DNA of 7,770 bases, taken from NCBI GenBank assembly GCA_003021335.1, contig PXQL01000010.1, forward strand, positions 864 through 8,633. Reading direction: 5' to 3'. Source of the DNA: Halobacteriales archaeon QH_10_67_13 (lineage in GTDB: Archaea; Halobacteriota; Halobacteria; Halobacteriales; Haloarculaceae). Shown here one piece after another: positions 1-7,751 of the stretch. The notes beneath the pieces are model-generated. The model saw only the letters and a list, made by a program, of their open reading frames with translations. It did no database searches and was not told where the DNA came from. Position 1 is the first letter of the stretch, and every line of letters begins with the position of its first letter. The translations under genes and the position numbers were made by a program.

Positions 1-58
1 CGTTGAACTCGACGGCGAAGGCCCGCCGTGCGACCTCGCGTGTCGGTGTCGTCGCCAT
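1..58 (-). CDS. rpap3: Rpap3-type RPA-associated protein, N-terminal 19 codons only
   Basis: Only the beginning of this minus-strand gene is in the window: ATG at 58-56, reading MATTPTREVARRAFAVEFN to the window edge. The start follows the TGA of rpa3 (62-60) with one nucleotide between, so the two are almost certainly co-transcribed and probably translationally coupled. The N-terminal REVARRxFAxEFN pattern resembles the RPA-associated proteins that lie downstream of rpa1 and rpa3 in haloarchaea and are thought to work with the cognate RPA on single-stranded DNA. The identification rests on 19 residues plus gene order, so it is likely but not proven here. Confidence 0.7.
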   Translation of the reverse strand, partial: MATTPTREVARRAFAVEFN

Positions 59-59
59 C

Positions 60-992
60 TCAGATCGACCTCGCTTTGATCAGGGCGGCCTCTGGATCGA
101 CCGTCCCGGGCTGGCGCTCGACGCCGTCCGCGAGCACGTACCGGCCGAGCGTCGGCCCGGTCACGCGGTAGTACCGGCCGAGAAGCTCCTCGCGCATCTC
201 TTCTGCGACCACCGAGGTGTCGAGGGCGTCCATCGCCATCTCCTTTGCCTCCGCGAGCTCGATTCCGGTCACTGCCGCAGTCGTCTCGCGGTCGAAGATC
301 ACCTCGTGGACACCGGTGCCGTCGTCGAGCACACCCTTGATCCGGAGGTCGAACTCCCCCTCGACCTCGCCGTGTTCCGAACACCGGCCGTTCTGGAGCA
401 CGCGGGTGCAGTCGTCCTCGGGACAGCGCTTGATCAGCCCCGAGCCCGACTGGATGTCGACTAGGGCACCCTCGATCTCGACGGCGTCGTCGCCGACCTC
501 GATCTCCTCGTCCAGGCGCTCGATCGTGGTCGTGCTGTTGAGCTTCACCGAAAACCGGCCCTGGTACTCGTCGGTGACGACGTTCCCCAGCTCGTAGGCG
601 GCACCCTCTTCGAGCGCCGGCAGGTCCGATTTCGACCACTTCGTGAACTTCACGGTCCCCGTCTCGTCGCCGAGCAGGCCGACCTGGGCGACGGCGTCGC
701 TGGTCGCGTCCCAGAGCTCGATGACCTTCGCGCGGACGTCGAGCCACTCCTCGGGGCTGTCGATCTCCGCGATCTCGGCGTGCTCTGAGTCGCCGGCGAG
801 CTCGTCGCGGTCGATGCCCGCCTCTTCAAGATAGCTGTTGGTGACGCTCCGCCGGGCCTCGCTCGCCGGCACCTTGTACTCGGAGACGAGCGTCTCGAGG
901 CGCTCGTGGATCTCGTCGACGCTCACCTCGAGGCGGTCTGCAAACTGGTCGTGGATGTCTTCTGCGTGGGTACGCAAGTCTGTCTCAGTCAT
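60..992 (-). CDS. rpa3: Rpa3-like single-stranded DNA-binding protein (replication protein A)
   Basis: This 310-residue acidic protein matches the haloarchaeal Rpa3 type of replication protein A, which coats single-stranded DNA in replication, recombination and repair. Residues 1-60 are a charged helical N-terminus. Residues about 80-158 look like an OB fold (VGLLGDETGTVKFTKWSKS, then a strand-rich stretch to NSTTTIERL). Residues 190-207 form a zinc-finger-like motif, C190-x4-C195-x8-C204-x2-H207. Residues about 212-290 resemble a second OB-like segment (LRIKGVLDDGTGVHEVIFD). The length equals the roughly 310 residues of this subtype, shorter than Rpa1 or Rpa2 types. ATG 992-990 is the natural start, and an AT-rich TATA-like box lies about 60 nt upstream. 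The adjacent rpap3 start supports the subtype. Family identity is firm; the number 3 is inferred from length, single zinc finger and partner. Confidence 0.9.
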   Translation of the reverse strand: MTETDLRTHAEDIHDQFADRLEVSVDEIHERLETLVSEYKVPASEARRSVTNSYLEEAGIDRDELAGDSEHAEIAEIDSPEEWLDVRAKVIELWDATSDAVAQVGLLGDETGTVKFTKWSKSDLPALEEGAAYELGNVVTDEYQGRFSVKLNSTTTIERLDEEIEVGDDAVEIEGALVDIQSGSGLIKRCPEDDCTRVLQNGRCSEHGEVEGEFDLRIKGVLDDGTGVHEVIFDRETTAAVTGIELAEAKEMAMDALDTSVVAEEMREELLGRYYRVTGPTLGRYVLADGVERQPGTVDPEAALIKARSI

Positions 993-1050
993 GGGCTCTC
1001 AGTGTCTCCGCCGTGTTTTCTGTGGGAGACATGCAGTAGTTGTCGTCCCT

Positions 1051-1061
1051 TAATATAAAAA
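1051..1061 (-). promoter_or_regulatory. TATA-like box for the rpa3 operon
   Basis: On the minus strand this reads TTTTTATATTA, the most AT-rich stretch in the otherwise GC-rich 139-nt gap between rpa3 and the upstream small gene. An archaeal start site about 25 nt downstream would fall near 1030 and give a leader of roughly 35-40 nt before the rpa3 ATG at 992. No strong upstream BRE could be told by eye. Confidence 0.55.
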
Positions 1062-1101
1062 GTTCCGCAACCACGGCGGAAGTAGACGCAGTCGAGGGAA
1101 T

Positions 1102-1115
1102 CGGACCGCAGTCCG
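1102..1115 (-). terminator. Small hairpin after the 53-residue gene, possible terminator
   Basis: A perfect 5-bp stem (CGGAC / GTCCG, 4-nt loop) lies 17-30 nt downstream of the stop of the minus-strand small gene. No clear T-tract follows it, so a terminator role is weakly supported. In GC-rich DNA a stem this short can occur by chance. The rest of the gap up to the rpa3 TATA box shows nothing else recognisable. Confidence 0.2.
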
Positions 1116-1131
1116 GGCCTCGCAGTCGCGG

Positions 1132-1293
1132 TCACTCGGTTTGTACGCGCTCGGTCTCTCGGACGGTCGCGGTCGGGTCGACGGTCACGACGAGCCGCTC
1201 GTCGTCCGGGCCGGCGAGCCGCAGCTCGACTCGGGGCGGATCCTCGGAGGCTACGAGGCCGATCGACCCGCCGAGCCCCGTCTCCGTTAGCAT
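1132..1293 (-). CDS. Small hypothetical protein, 53 residues
   Basis: A short minus-strand frame runs from ATG 1293-1291 to TGA 1134-1132. The product begins MLTETGLGGSIGLVASEDPP and ends ETERVQTE; it is acidic, alternates hydrophobic and charged residues (VELRLAGPDDERLVVTVDP) as in beta strands, and has no Cys, signal peptide or membrane segment. Third codon positions are mostly G or C, as in real genes of this genome. A weak TATA-like ATAAGAA is centred about 25 nt upstream of the ATG, fitting a leaderless start. It lies upstream of rpa3 on the same strand with a 139-nt gap that contains rpa3's own promoter. I do not recognise a family; its reality is inferred from composition, promoter spacing and filling an otherwise empty gap. 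Confidence 0.55.
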   Translation of the reverse strand: MLTETGLGGSIGLVASEDPPRVELRLAGPDDERLVVTVDPTATVRETERVQTE

Positions 1294-1312
1294 ACTATCG
1301 CTAGTTTCCGAC

Positions 1313-1322
1313 CGTTCTTATG
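1313..1322. promoter_or_regulatory. Divergent core promoter between two small genes
   Basis: Only 50 nt separate the ATG of the minus-strand 53-residue gene (1293) from the ATG of the plus-strand 93-residue gene (1344). The only AT-rich element is TTCTTAT at 1315-1321 (ATAAGAA on the other strand), centred on 1318, that is 26 nt before the plus start and 25 nt before the minus start. Both distances equal the TATA-to-start spacing of leaderless haloarchaeal transcripts, so one box may serve both directions. The match to a consensus TATA box is weak. Confidence 0.4.
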
Positions 1323-1343
1323 TCCGTCCCACGTATCAGTCCC

Positions 1344-1625
1344 ATGGCAGACGAGGACCGTCTCGGACGATTCCTCCGGACGAAACTCAGGTCGGCCGGC
1401 CGGGAGTACGAGCGCGCCCGCCAGGCGTTCGCGGCCGGGAAACTCACGGGCGAGGCCGACGACGCGATCGACGAGGATCGCGCTCGGATCGTCTGTCGTC
1501 GGTACGCGGAGCGACGGGCGGTCCCGCTCGACGACGCGGGCAGACCGGCCTGTTTCGAGGCCGGCCACGCCGACTGTGAGGGCTGTGTCGAGGACCTCCG
1601 CGAGGGGCGAATCGAGACCTGGTAA
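1344..1625 (+). CDS. Small Cys-rich conserved haloarchaeal protein, 93 residues
   Basis: The product begins MADEDRLGRFLRTKLRSAGR and is a small soluble acidic and basic protein, helical for about 50 residues. It ends in a Cys/His-rich part: C51, then C70-x4-H75-x2-C78-x2-C81 (CFEAGHADCEGC), finishing EDLREGRIETW. The four closely spaced residues could bind zinc or an iron-sulfur cluster; this is inferred from spacing alone. ATG 1344 is preferred over the in-frame ATG at 1320, because the upstream one lies inside the probable promoter box and would add only MSVPRISP. The pattern looks like a conserved haloarchaeal domain of unknown function found near rpa3, but I cannot name the family with certainty. 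It is transcribed away from the rpa3 side and has a 71-nt gap before the flippase. Confidence 0.75.
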   Translation: MADEDRLGRFLRTKLRSAGREYERARQAFAAGKLTGEADDAIDEDRARIVCRRYAERRAVPLDDAGRPACFEAGHADCEGCVEDLREGRIETW

Positions 1626-1666
1626 CCGGGCGCGTTCGGGCGAGTCGGTCGATCGCAAACGGGGCG

Positions 1667-1673
1667 CTTAACA
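1667..1673 (+). promoter_or_regulatory. TATA-like box upstream of the flippase gene
   Basis: CTTAACA is the only AT-leaning heptamer in the 71-nt gap before the flippase GTG. Its centre lies 27 nt upstream of the start codon, the spacing expected for a leaderless transcript, and this supports GTG 1697 as the start. Confidence 0.35.
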
Positions 1674-1696
1674 CGACCGGTCGGCTCTCGCGTGGT

Positions 1697-3117
1697 GTGG
1701 CTCGCGACGAACGCGTCGCAGACGAGGAACGCGAGGCGCTGGTGACGATCGCACACGGCGCGGTCGTCACCTCCGGCGGCGTCACGGGACAGCGGCTGCT
1801 GACCGCGGCCACGGAGTTTCTCCTCGTAGCCGGTCTGGGTCCGGCGCTGTACGGCGTCTACGCGGTCGCCTGGCGAATCTCGCAGATACTGACCCAGCTC
1901 GTCACGTTCGGCAGCGTGCCGGCGCTCCAGCGGTTCGTCCCGGCCGGCGAGCCCGCCGAGCGCCCCCGGATCGTCGGGCTCGCGTACGCGACGACCGCGA
2001 CGGCCGGCGCCGCGGTCACGGCCGGGGTGTGGCTCGCGGCTCCGGCGATCGACGCGGTCACCGTCGACACGCCGGCGTTCGTGCCAACCCTGCGGCTGTT
2101 CGGACTGATCGTCGGGCTGACGGGGGTCGTGATGATCGTCGCGGCGACGTTCCGGGCGCTGGGCTCGGCCCGGGGAGAGGTAGTGTTCAACAAGCTGCTC
2201 AGACCGGCCGCGCGGCTCGTCGGCGGGGCCGGGGCGATCGCGCTCGGGAGCGGCGTCGTCGGCGTCGCCTCCGGAATGGTCGTCTGCATGCTCGCGCTCG
2301 CGGTCGTCGGCGTCGTTATTTCGGTCCGGTCGACCGGAATCGTCCCCAGCCTGCGCGGAGTTCGAACCGATCTCCGGCGGTTTTACAACCACGCGGCCCC
2401 GGTCGCGATGAGCAGCTTCGGAAAGGTGTTCCAAGACCGGATCGATCTGTTGTTGGTCGGTGCGCTGCTCACGGCCGTCGCGGCCGGCGTGTACAACGTC
2501 GTCGTCGTGTTGATTTCGATCGCCTGGATCCCGCTGATCTCGTTCAACCAGCTGCTGCCGCCGGTGGCCTCGGATCTGTACGCCGCAGACGAGATGGAGA
2601 CGCTCAACGCGGTGTACTCATCGGTCACGCGGCTGATCGTGACGGCGGTGTTGCCGCTGCTCGCGGTCCTGGGCGTGTACGGAGGAGAGCTGCTGGGGGC
2701 GTTCGGGGCGACCTACACCCGGGGATATCTCCCGCTCGTCGTCTACCTCGGCGGGACGTTCGTCGGCAGCGCCGTCGGCGCGACCGGCTGGCTGTTGATG
2801 ATGACCGACCACCAGTACGCCCGGATGGCACTCGACTGGCTGCTGGCCGTGTTGAACGTCGTCTTGACCTACGCGTTCGTCGTAGAGTTCGGCCTCGTCG
2901 GCGCAGCCCTGGGCACCGCACTCGCGATCGCAGTCCAGAACGGCATCCAGGTTCTCCTGCTTCGTCGGTTCGAGGGACTGTTTCCCTTCGACTGGACCTT
3001 TCTCCGGCCGCTCGCGGCCGGCGTCTGCTCGGGCCGGACGCCCGCGACCGACTGGTCGTCAGGGAACTCGCCGCCCGGTACCGCCGGACGCTCCCCCGGG
3101 CCGTCGGACTCGCCTGA
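1697..3117 (+). pseudogene. Oligosaccharide/polysaccharide flippase (MOP superfamily), C-terminus broken
   Basis: A polytopic membrane protein of the PST/flippase branch of the MOP superfamily, which moves lipid-linked sugars across the cell membrane. From GTG 1697 the frame gives 443 sensible residues with about 12 hydrophobic segments (for example residues 132-152, 192-210, 256-285, 345-368, 378-422) and family-like pieces such as GPALYGVYAVAWRISQI and VASDLYAADEM. After LRPLAAGV (residue 443, codon 3023) the same frame turns into Arg/Ser/Pro-rich text that runs on to 3430 through the cupin gene. A different frame from 3028 supplies a plausible tail, LGPDARDRLVV..RELAARYRR to TGA 3115-3117. 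Members usually have 14 segments, so the last two helices appear lost by a deletion of length 3n+1; a 1-nt sequencing slip is an alternative but leaves the protein short. The substrate is unknown and no glycosyltransferase genes are adjacent. Confidence 0.8.
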
Positions 3118-3127
3118 GGTACCAAGA

Positions 3128-3150
3128 CACAAATCCCTCGAGCGTCGAGG
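3128..3150 (+). promoter_or_regulatory. Cupin gene promoter with an inverted repeat
   Basis: A weak AT-rich stretch (ACAAAT, about 3129-3134) lies about 26 nt before the cupin ATG. Between it and the start is a perfect inverted repeat, CCTCGA-GCG-TCGAGG (3136-3150). The repeat sits where the pre-initiation complex would cover the DNA, so it could be a repressor operator. It could also be a weak hairpin after the flippase stop at 3117. Function is inferred from position only. Confidence 0.35.
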
Positions 3151-3156
3151 CCTCGC

Positions 3157-3588
3157 ATGGCCAATTCCGATCCGGCGCCGGTTCTCCGGCGCGCCGAGGA
3201 GATCGATTACGAACCGGTCGAGCTGGCCGACGGGCTCTCGAAGGGGGTCCTGCTGGGCGAGGCGCAGGAGACGCCGACGTTCGCGATGCGGCGGTTCGAA
3301 CTCGCCCCGGGCGCGACCGTCCCCCGACACACGAACGCCCGCGAGCACGAGCAGTACGTCCTCGAAGGGACCTACACCGTCGGAATCGGCAACGAAACCC
3401 ACGCCGTCTCCCCGGGCGACGCGCTGTTGATCCCGGCCGGCGTCGAACACTGGTACCGAAACGACGGCGACACACCCGGAGCCTTCCTGTGTCTCGTCCC
3501 GAACGGCGCCGGCGAGGTACACCTCGCCGAGCGGTCCTCCGAGGCGGAGTCGGCAGAGGCCGAGCAGTCCGCCGACTCGGGCTCGTAA
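3157..3588 (+). CDS. Cupin-domain protein, 143 residues
   Basis: A single-domain cupin, a small beta-barrel that often binds a metal ion and serves as an enzyme, sugar-binding or sensing module. Residues about 41-115 form the barrel. Cupin motif 2 is textbook: G87-x5-P93-x-G95-x2-H98-x3-N102. Motif 1 is present but variant: G52-x5-H58, then N60 where a second His is usual, then E63/H64/E65 and G71. H58, H64 or E65, and H98 are the likely metal ligands. The last ~25 residues (AERSSEAESAEAEQSADSGS) are a low-complexity acidic tail typical of halophiles. ATG 3157 follows a promoter-like region, with the flippase stop 40 nt upstream. Its 5' half is also crossed by the out-of-frame extension of the damaged flippase. 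Specific substrate unknown; cupin identity is firm. Confidence 0.9.
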   Translation: MANSDPAPVLRRAEEIDYEPVELADGLSKGVLLGEAQETPTFAMRRFELAPGATVPRHTNAREHEQYVLEGTYTVGIGNETHAVSPGDALLIPAGVEHWYRNDGDTPGAFLCLVPNGAGEVHLAERSSEAESAEAEQSADSGS

Positions 3589-3646
3589 CCTCCCGGCTGC
3601 GGGATCGCGGATCGCCGAGTGCCCTCACAGCGGTACAGCGCGGAAG

Positions 3647-3666
3647 CCCACCCGTTTACGGGTGGG
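3647..3666 (+). repeat. Left-end hairpin of the IS element
   Basis: Perfect 8-bp stem with a 4-nt TTTA loop, CCCACCCG / CGGGTGGG, 104 nt before the tnpB start. In the IS200/IS605 superfamily such hairpins are the binding sites of the Y1 transposase TnpA. Confidence 0.8.
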
Positions 3667-3737
3667 AGAAGCGCGTACGCTCCGTGAAACAGTCTACCGA
3701 CGATAGCATAGCTGACTCCCCAACGTCGGCGTCGGAT

Positions 3738-3746
3738 GTATAAATA
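3738..3746 (+). promoter_or_regulatory. TATA box of tnpB
   Basis: GTATAAATA is the clearest TATA box in the window. Its centre is about 27 nt before the tnpB ATG at 3770, so the transcript should be leaderless. A 5-bp inverted repeat (CGCAC-GTGAAT-GTGCG, 3754-3769) fills the space between box and start codon and may influence expression. Confidence 0.6.
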
Positions 3747-3769
3747 AAGGGTACGCACGTGAATGTGCG

Positions 3770-5393
<1,624 letters not shown>

Positions 5394-5416
5394 TTCCGGA
5401 CACTGATCAGTCGACG

Positions 5417-5425
5417 AATATAAAT
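5417..5425. promoter_or_regulatory. AT-rich divergent promoter box, lipoprotein gene and folCP
   Basis: AATATAAAT (ATTTATATT on the minus strand) is nearly symmetric and lies between two divergent genes. It is 28 nt from the lipoprotein GTG (leaderless spacing). On the plus strand a start about 25 nt downstream, near 5447, would leave a leader of about 40 nt for folCP. It is the only TATA-like sequence in the 92-nt gap, so it may serve both. Confidence 0.5.
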
Positions 5426-5485
5426 CCGTCTGACCGCAGCCTCGGCGACCGTCAGTAAGAAGGAACAGCCGCGGTGAAAGGAGGC

Positions 5486-5857
5486 ATGGACTACCAGGCG
5501 GCGCTCAAGTATCTCTACGATCTGCGGCGGTATCCGCCCCGGCCGGGCACCGAGGCCACGGCCGCCCTGCTCGCGCACCTCGACGATCCACAGGAGAATC
5601 TCGCCTGCGTACAGGTCGCCGGATCGAACGGGAAGGGGTCGGTCGTTCGGATGGCCGAATCTGCGCTCCGCGAGACCGACGCGACCGTCGGGCGCTACAC
5701 CTCGCCGCATCTCGCCGACTTGCGCGAGCGGATCCGGATCGACGGCCGGAAGATCCCCCGAGCGGCGGTCGTCGCGTTCGTCGAGCGGATTGCGCCCTAC
5801 GTCGCCGACCGCGGCGCCAACCGAGCACACAGATCTGCTCGGAGACACCGTCGCTGA
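5486..5857 (+). pseudogene. folC: FolC N-terminal fragment of folCP, frameshifted
   Basis: This is the start of a bifunctional folate enzyme. ATG 5486 gives MDYQAALKYLYDLRRYPPRP, the usual beginning of haloarchaeal FolCP; an in-frame GTG at 5474 is less likely. FolC belongs to the Mur-ligase family and adds glutamate to dihydropteroate or folates using ATP. The P-loop is intact (GSNGKGS, residues 46-52), as is the TSPHL substrate segment (72-76). After YVADRGA (residue 111, codon 5816) the frame gives a nonsense tail and stops at 5857. The proper continuation, EHTDLLGDT, appears in the next frame from 5823. Compared with FolC proteins, about 50-55 residues are absent between the two parts, including the E-x-GxGGRxDATN motif that shapes the active site. 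The gap length must be 3n+2, so reading frame is lost. FolC activity is probably abolished if the sequence is correct. Confidence 0.8.
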
Positions 5858-7751
5858 GATCGCTCGCGACCAGGCCGGAGTCGCCGCCGAGGGGCGGCTC
5901 GTGACCGGCGCGACTGGCGAGGCCCTCGCCGCGATCCGCGAGGAAACCGCGACCCGGACCGTCGGCCCCGACGGCGACGTTCGGGTGCGCTCTCGCGGCC
6001 GGGACGGACTCGAGAACCCGGTGACGATTGACGGGGACGGCTGGCGCGTGGAGACGAAACTCCCCCTGCTCGGAGACCACCAGGCCCGCAACGCCGGGGT
6101 CGCGGCGGCGCTGGTCCGTCAGGTCGCAGTCGGTCCGCTCGCCGTTGACGAGAAGGCACTCGCCGATGCGCTCGCACGCGGGCTGCGGAACGCCCACTGG
6201 CCCGGCCGGTTCGAGGTGATGGGTCGGGAGCCGCTGGTCGTGCTCGACGGCGCACACAACCCGGGCGCGGCGGCCACCGTCGCCGATACGCTGGAGACGT
6301 TCGCCTACGACGAGCTGCACGTCGTCGCCGGGGCGCTCGCCGACAAGGACCACCGCGGGATCGCGGCGGCCCTTCCCCCCGCCGACCGGATCACGGTCTG
6401 CCGGCCCGATCACGGCCGCGCCGAGGACGAGGCGGTCCTGGCCGCGGCCATCAAGCGTGCGACCGACGTTCCGTCCGTCGAGACCCGGGCCGACGTTCCC
6501 GACGCCGTCGACGCGGCCCTCGCGGCCGCCGGTCCCGAGGACGCCGTGCTCGTGACCGGCTCCCTGCACACCGTCGCCGAGGCCCGCGACCGGTGGGCCG
6601 GCGCACAGACGCCGCTCGCGCCGCGCTCTCTCGCCGACGCGCGCCGACGCACGTCGCTGGCCCCGGATCGGGCGGTCCACCGCGTCGTCAAGCTCCGGCT
6701 CCGGCCCCGCCAGGTCTCCGAGCTCCGCGAGGCGGTCGCCAACGCCGGCCTGTCCTGTCGCGTGCCGGACCGGTCGGGCCACAGCTCCGATCCGGTCACG
6801 GTCGAGCTGGGGGGGACCCTCACGGCGTTCGAGCAGATCTGTGACCGGCTGGCCGATCGCCCCGAGCTCGCGGGCGTGGCCGCCCGGCTCCGGACGACGC
6901 TCGGTCCGTCCCGGTCGGCAACGGGCTCTGGGTTCCCGTGGGAGGCCGAAACGGCGCTGATGGGCATCCTGAACGTGACTCCCGACAGCTTCCATGACGG
7001 CGGCGAGTTCAACGATCGGCCCGACGCCGTGGCCCGCGCCGAGGAGATGGTCGCCGCCGGCGCGGACATCGTCGACGTCGGCGGCGAGTCCACCCGTCCG
7101 GGCGCGGATCCCGTCCCCGTGGAGGAGGAGATCGACCGGGTGTTGCCCGTCGTCGAGCGGATCGCACAGCTCGACGCGCTGGTTTCGATCGACACGCGCA
7201 AGGCAGCCGTCGCCCGGGCCGCACTCGATGCCGGCGCGGACATCCTCAACGACGTCTCCGGGCTCGAAGACCCCGCGATGCGGCTGGTCGCGGCCGAGTA
7301 CGACGTCCCGGTCGTGGTCATGCACTCGATCGACGCGCCGGTCGTCGCCGGGAAAGACATTCCCTACGACGACGTCGTCGCCGACGTGATCGACGAGCTC
7401 ACCGAGCGGGTGCTGCTGGCCGAGAAGGCCGGGCTCGACCGCTCGCAGATCATCGTCGATCCGGGCATCGGCTTCGGCAAGACCGCCCGGGAAAGCTTCG
7501 AGTTGCTCGACCGACTCGAGGAGTTTCGGGCGCTCGGCTGTCCGGTGCTCGTCGGGCACTCACACAAGTCCCTGTTCGAGCGGGTCGGCCGCGAGGCCGG
7601 GGAGCGCTACGAGCCGACGGTCGCCGCGACCGCGCTGGCCGCCGACCGCGGGGCCGACGTTGTCCGAGTCCACGATGTCGCCGCGAACGCCGCCGCGATC
7701 GATGTCGCCGCCGAAATGGGCCCGGCCGAGACCGAGACCGATCAGGACTGA
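5790..7751 (+). CDS. folP: FolC C-terminal part fused to FolP (dihydropteroate synthase)
   Basis: The open frame holds the rest of folCP. Up to about 6600 it is the FolC remainder: EHTDLLGDTVAEIARDQAG, then a Mur-ligase C-terminal domain with VVLDGAHNPGAAATVADTL and LVTGSLHTVAEARDRW. A linker follows. From about 6945 comes dihydropteroate synthase, which joins p-aminobenzoate to the pterin diphosphate: MGILNVTPDSFHDGG, GADIVDVGGESTRPGA, SIDTRKAAVARAAL, DVSG, DPGIGFGKT, GHSHKSLF and VVRVHDVA all match the family, so FolP looks intact to TGA 7749-7751. The SRKS motif reads SHKS here, keeping the key Lys. The frame's first possible start, TTG 5790, lies inside the FolC fragment and is not convincing; FolP would need a fortuitous internal start or reinitiation (ATG 6960 is too close to the first motif). 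A FolC-FolP fusion is known in haloarchaea. Confidence 0.85.
   Translation: MRPTSPTAAPTEHTDLLGDTVAEIARDQAGVAAEGRLVTGATGEALAAIREETATRTVGPDGDVRVRSRGRDGLENPVTIDGDGWRVETKLPLLGDHQARNAGVAAALVRQVAVGPLAVDEKALADALARGLRNAHWPGRFEVMGREPLVVLDGAHNPGAAATVADTLETFAYDELHVVAGALADKDHRGIAAALPPADRITVCRPDHGRAEDEAVLAAAIKRATDVPSVETRADVPDAVDAALAAAGPEDAVLVTGSLHTVAEARDRWAGAQTPLAPRSLADARRRTSLAPDRAVHRVVKLRLRPRQVSELREAVANAGLSCRVPDRSGHSSDPVTVELGGTLTAFEQICDRLADRPELAGVAARLRTTLGPSRSATGSGFPWEAETALMGILNVTPDSFHDGGEFNDRPDAVARAEEMVAAGADIVDVGGESTRPGADPVPVEEEIDRVLPVVERIAQLDALVSIDTRKAAVARAALDAGADILNDVSGLEDPAMRLVAAEYDVPVVVMHSIDAPVVAGKDIPYDDVVADVIDELTERVLLAEKAGLDRSQIIVDPGIGFGKTARESFELLDRLEEFRALGCPVLVGHSHKSLFERVGREAGERYEPTVAATALAADRGADVVRVHDVAANAAAIDVAAEMGPAETETDQD

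Noticed and set aside
1301..2434. Minus-strand 377-codon frame opposite the flippase and the small gene
   Set aside because: Composition is Arg/Asp/Gly-rich, an artefact of GC-rich codon use on the other strand. The plus strand encodes recognisable membrane helices.
2029..3117. Independent 362-codon plus-strand gene in the flippase region
   Set aside because: Only its last 29 codons are protein-like, as the tail of the damaged flippase. The rest is an Arg-rich out-of-frame shadow.
3118..3430. C-terminal extension of the flippase frame to 3430
   Set aside because: Arg/Ser/Pro-rich and out of frame with the cupin gene it overlaps. It has no membrane character and is explained by the upstream frame change.
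5790..5860. Programmed ribosomal frameshift in folCP
   Set aside because: No slippery heptamer or stimulatory structure is evident, and a frameshift alone would not restore the roughly 50 missing residues of the FolC active-site region.
5505..7559. Very long minus-strand open frame (684 codons) opposite folCP
   Set aside because: It is the antisense shadow of folC and folP. Its text is low-complexity Asp/Gly/Arg/Val-rich with no domain, while the plus strand shows clear family motifs throughout.
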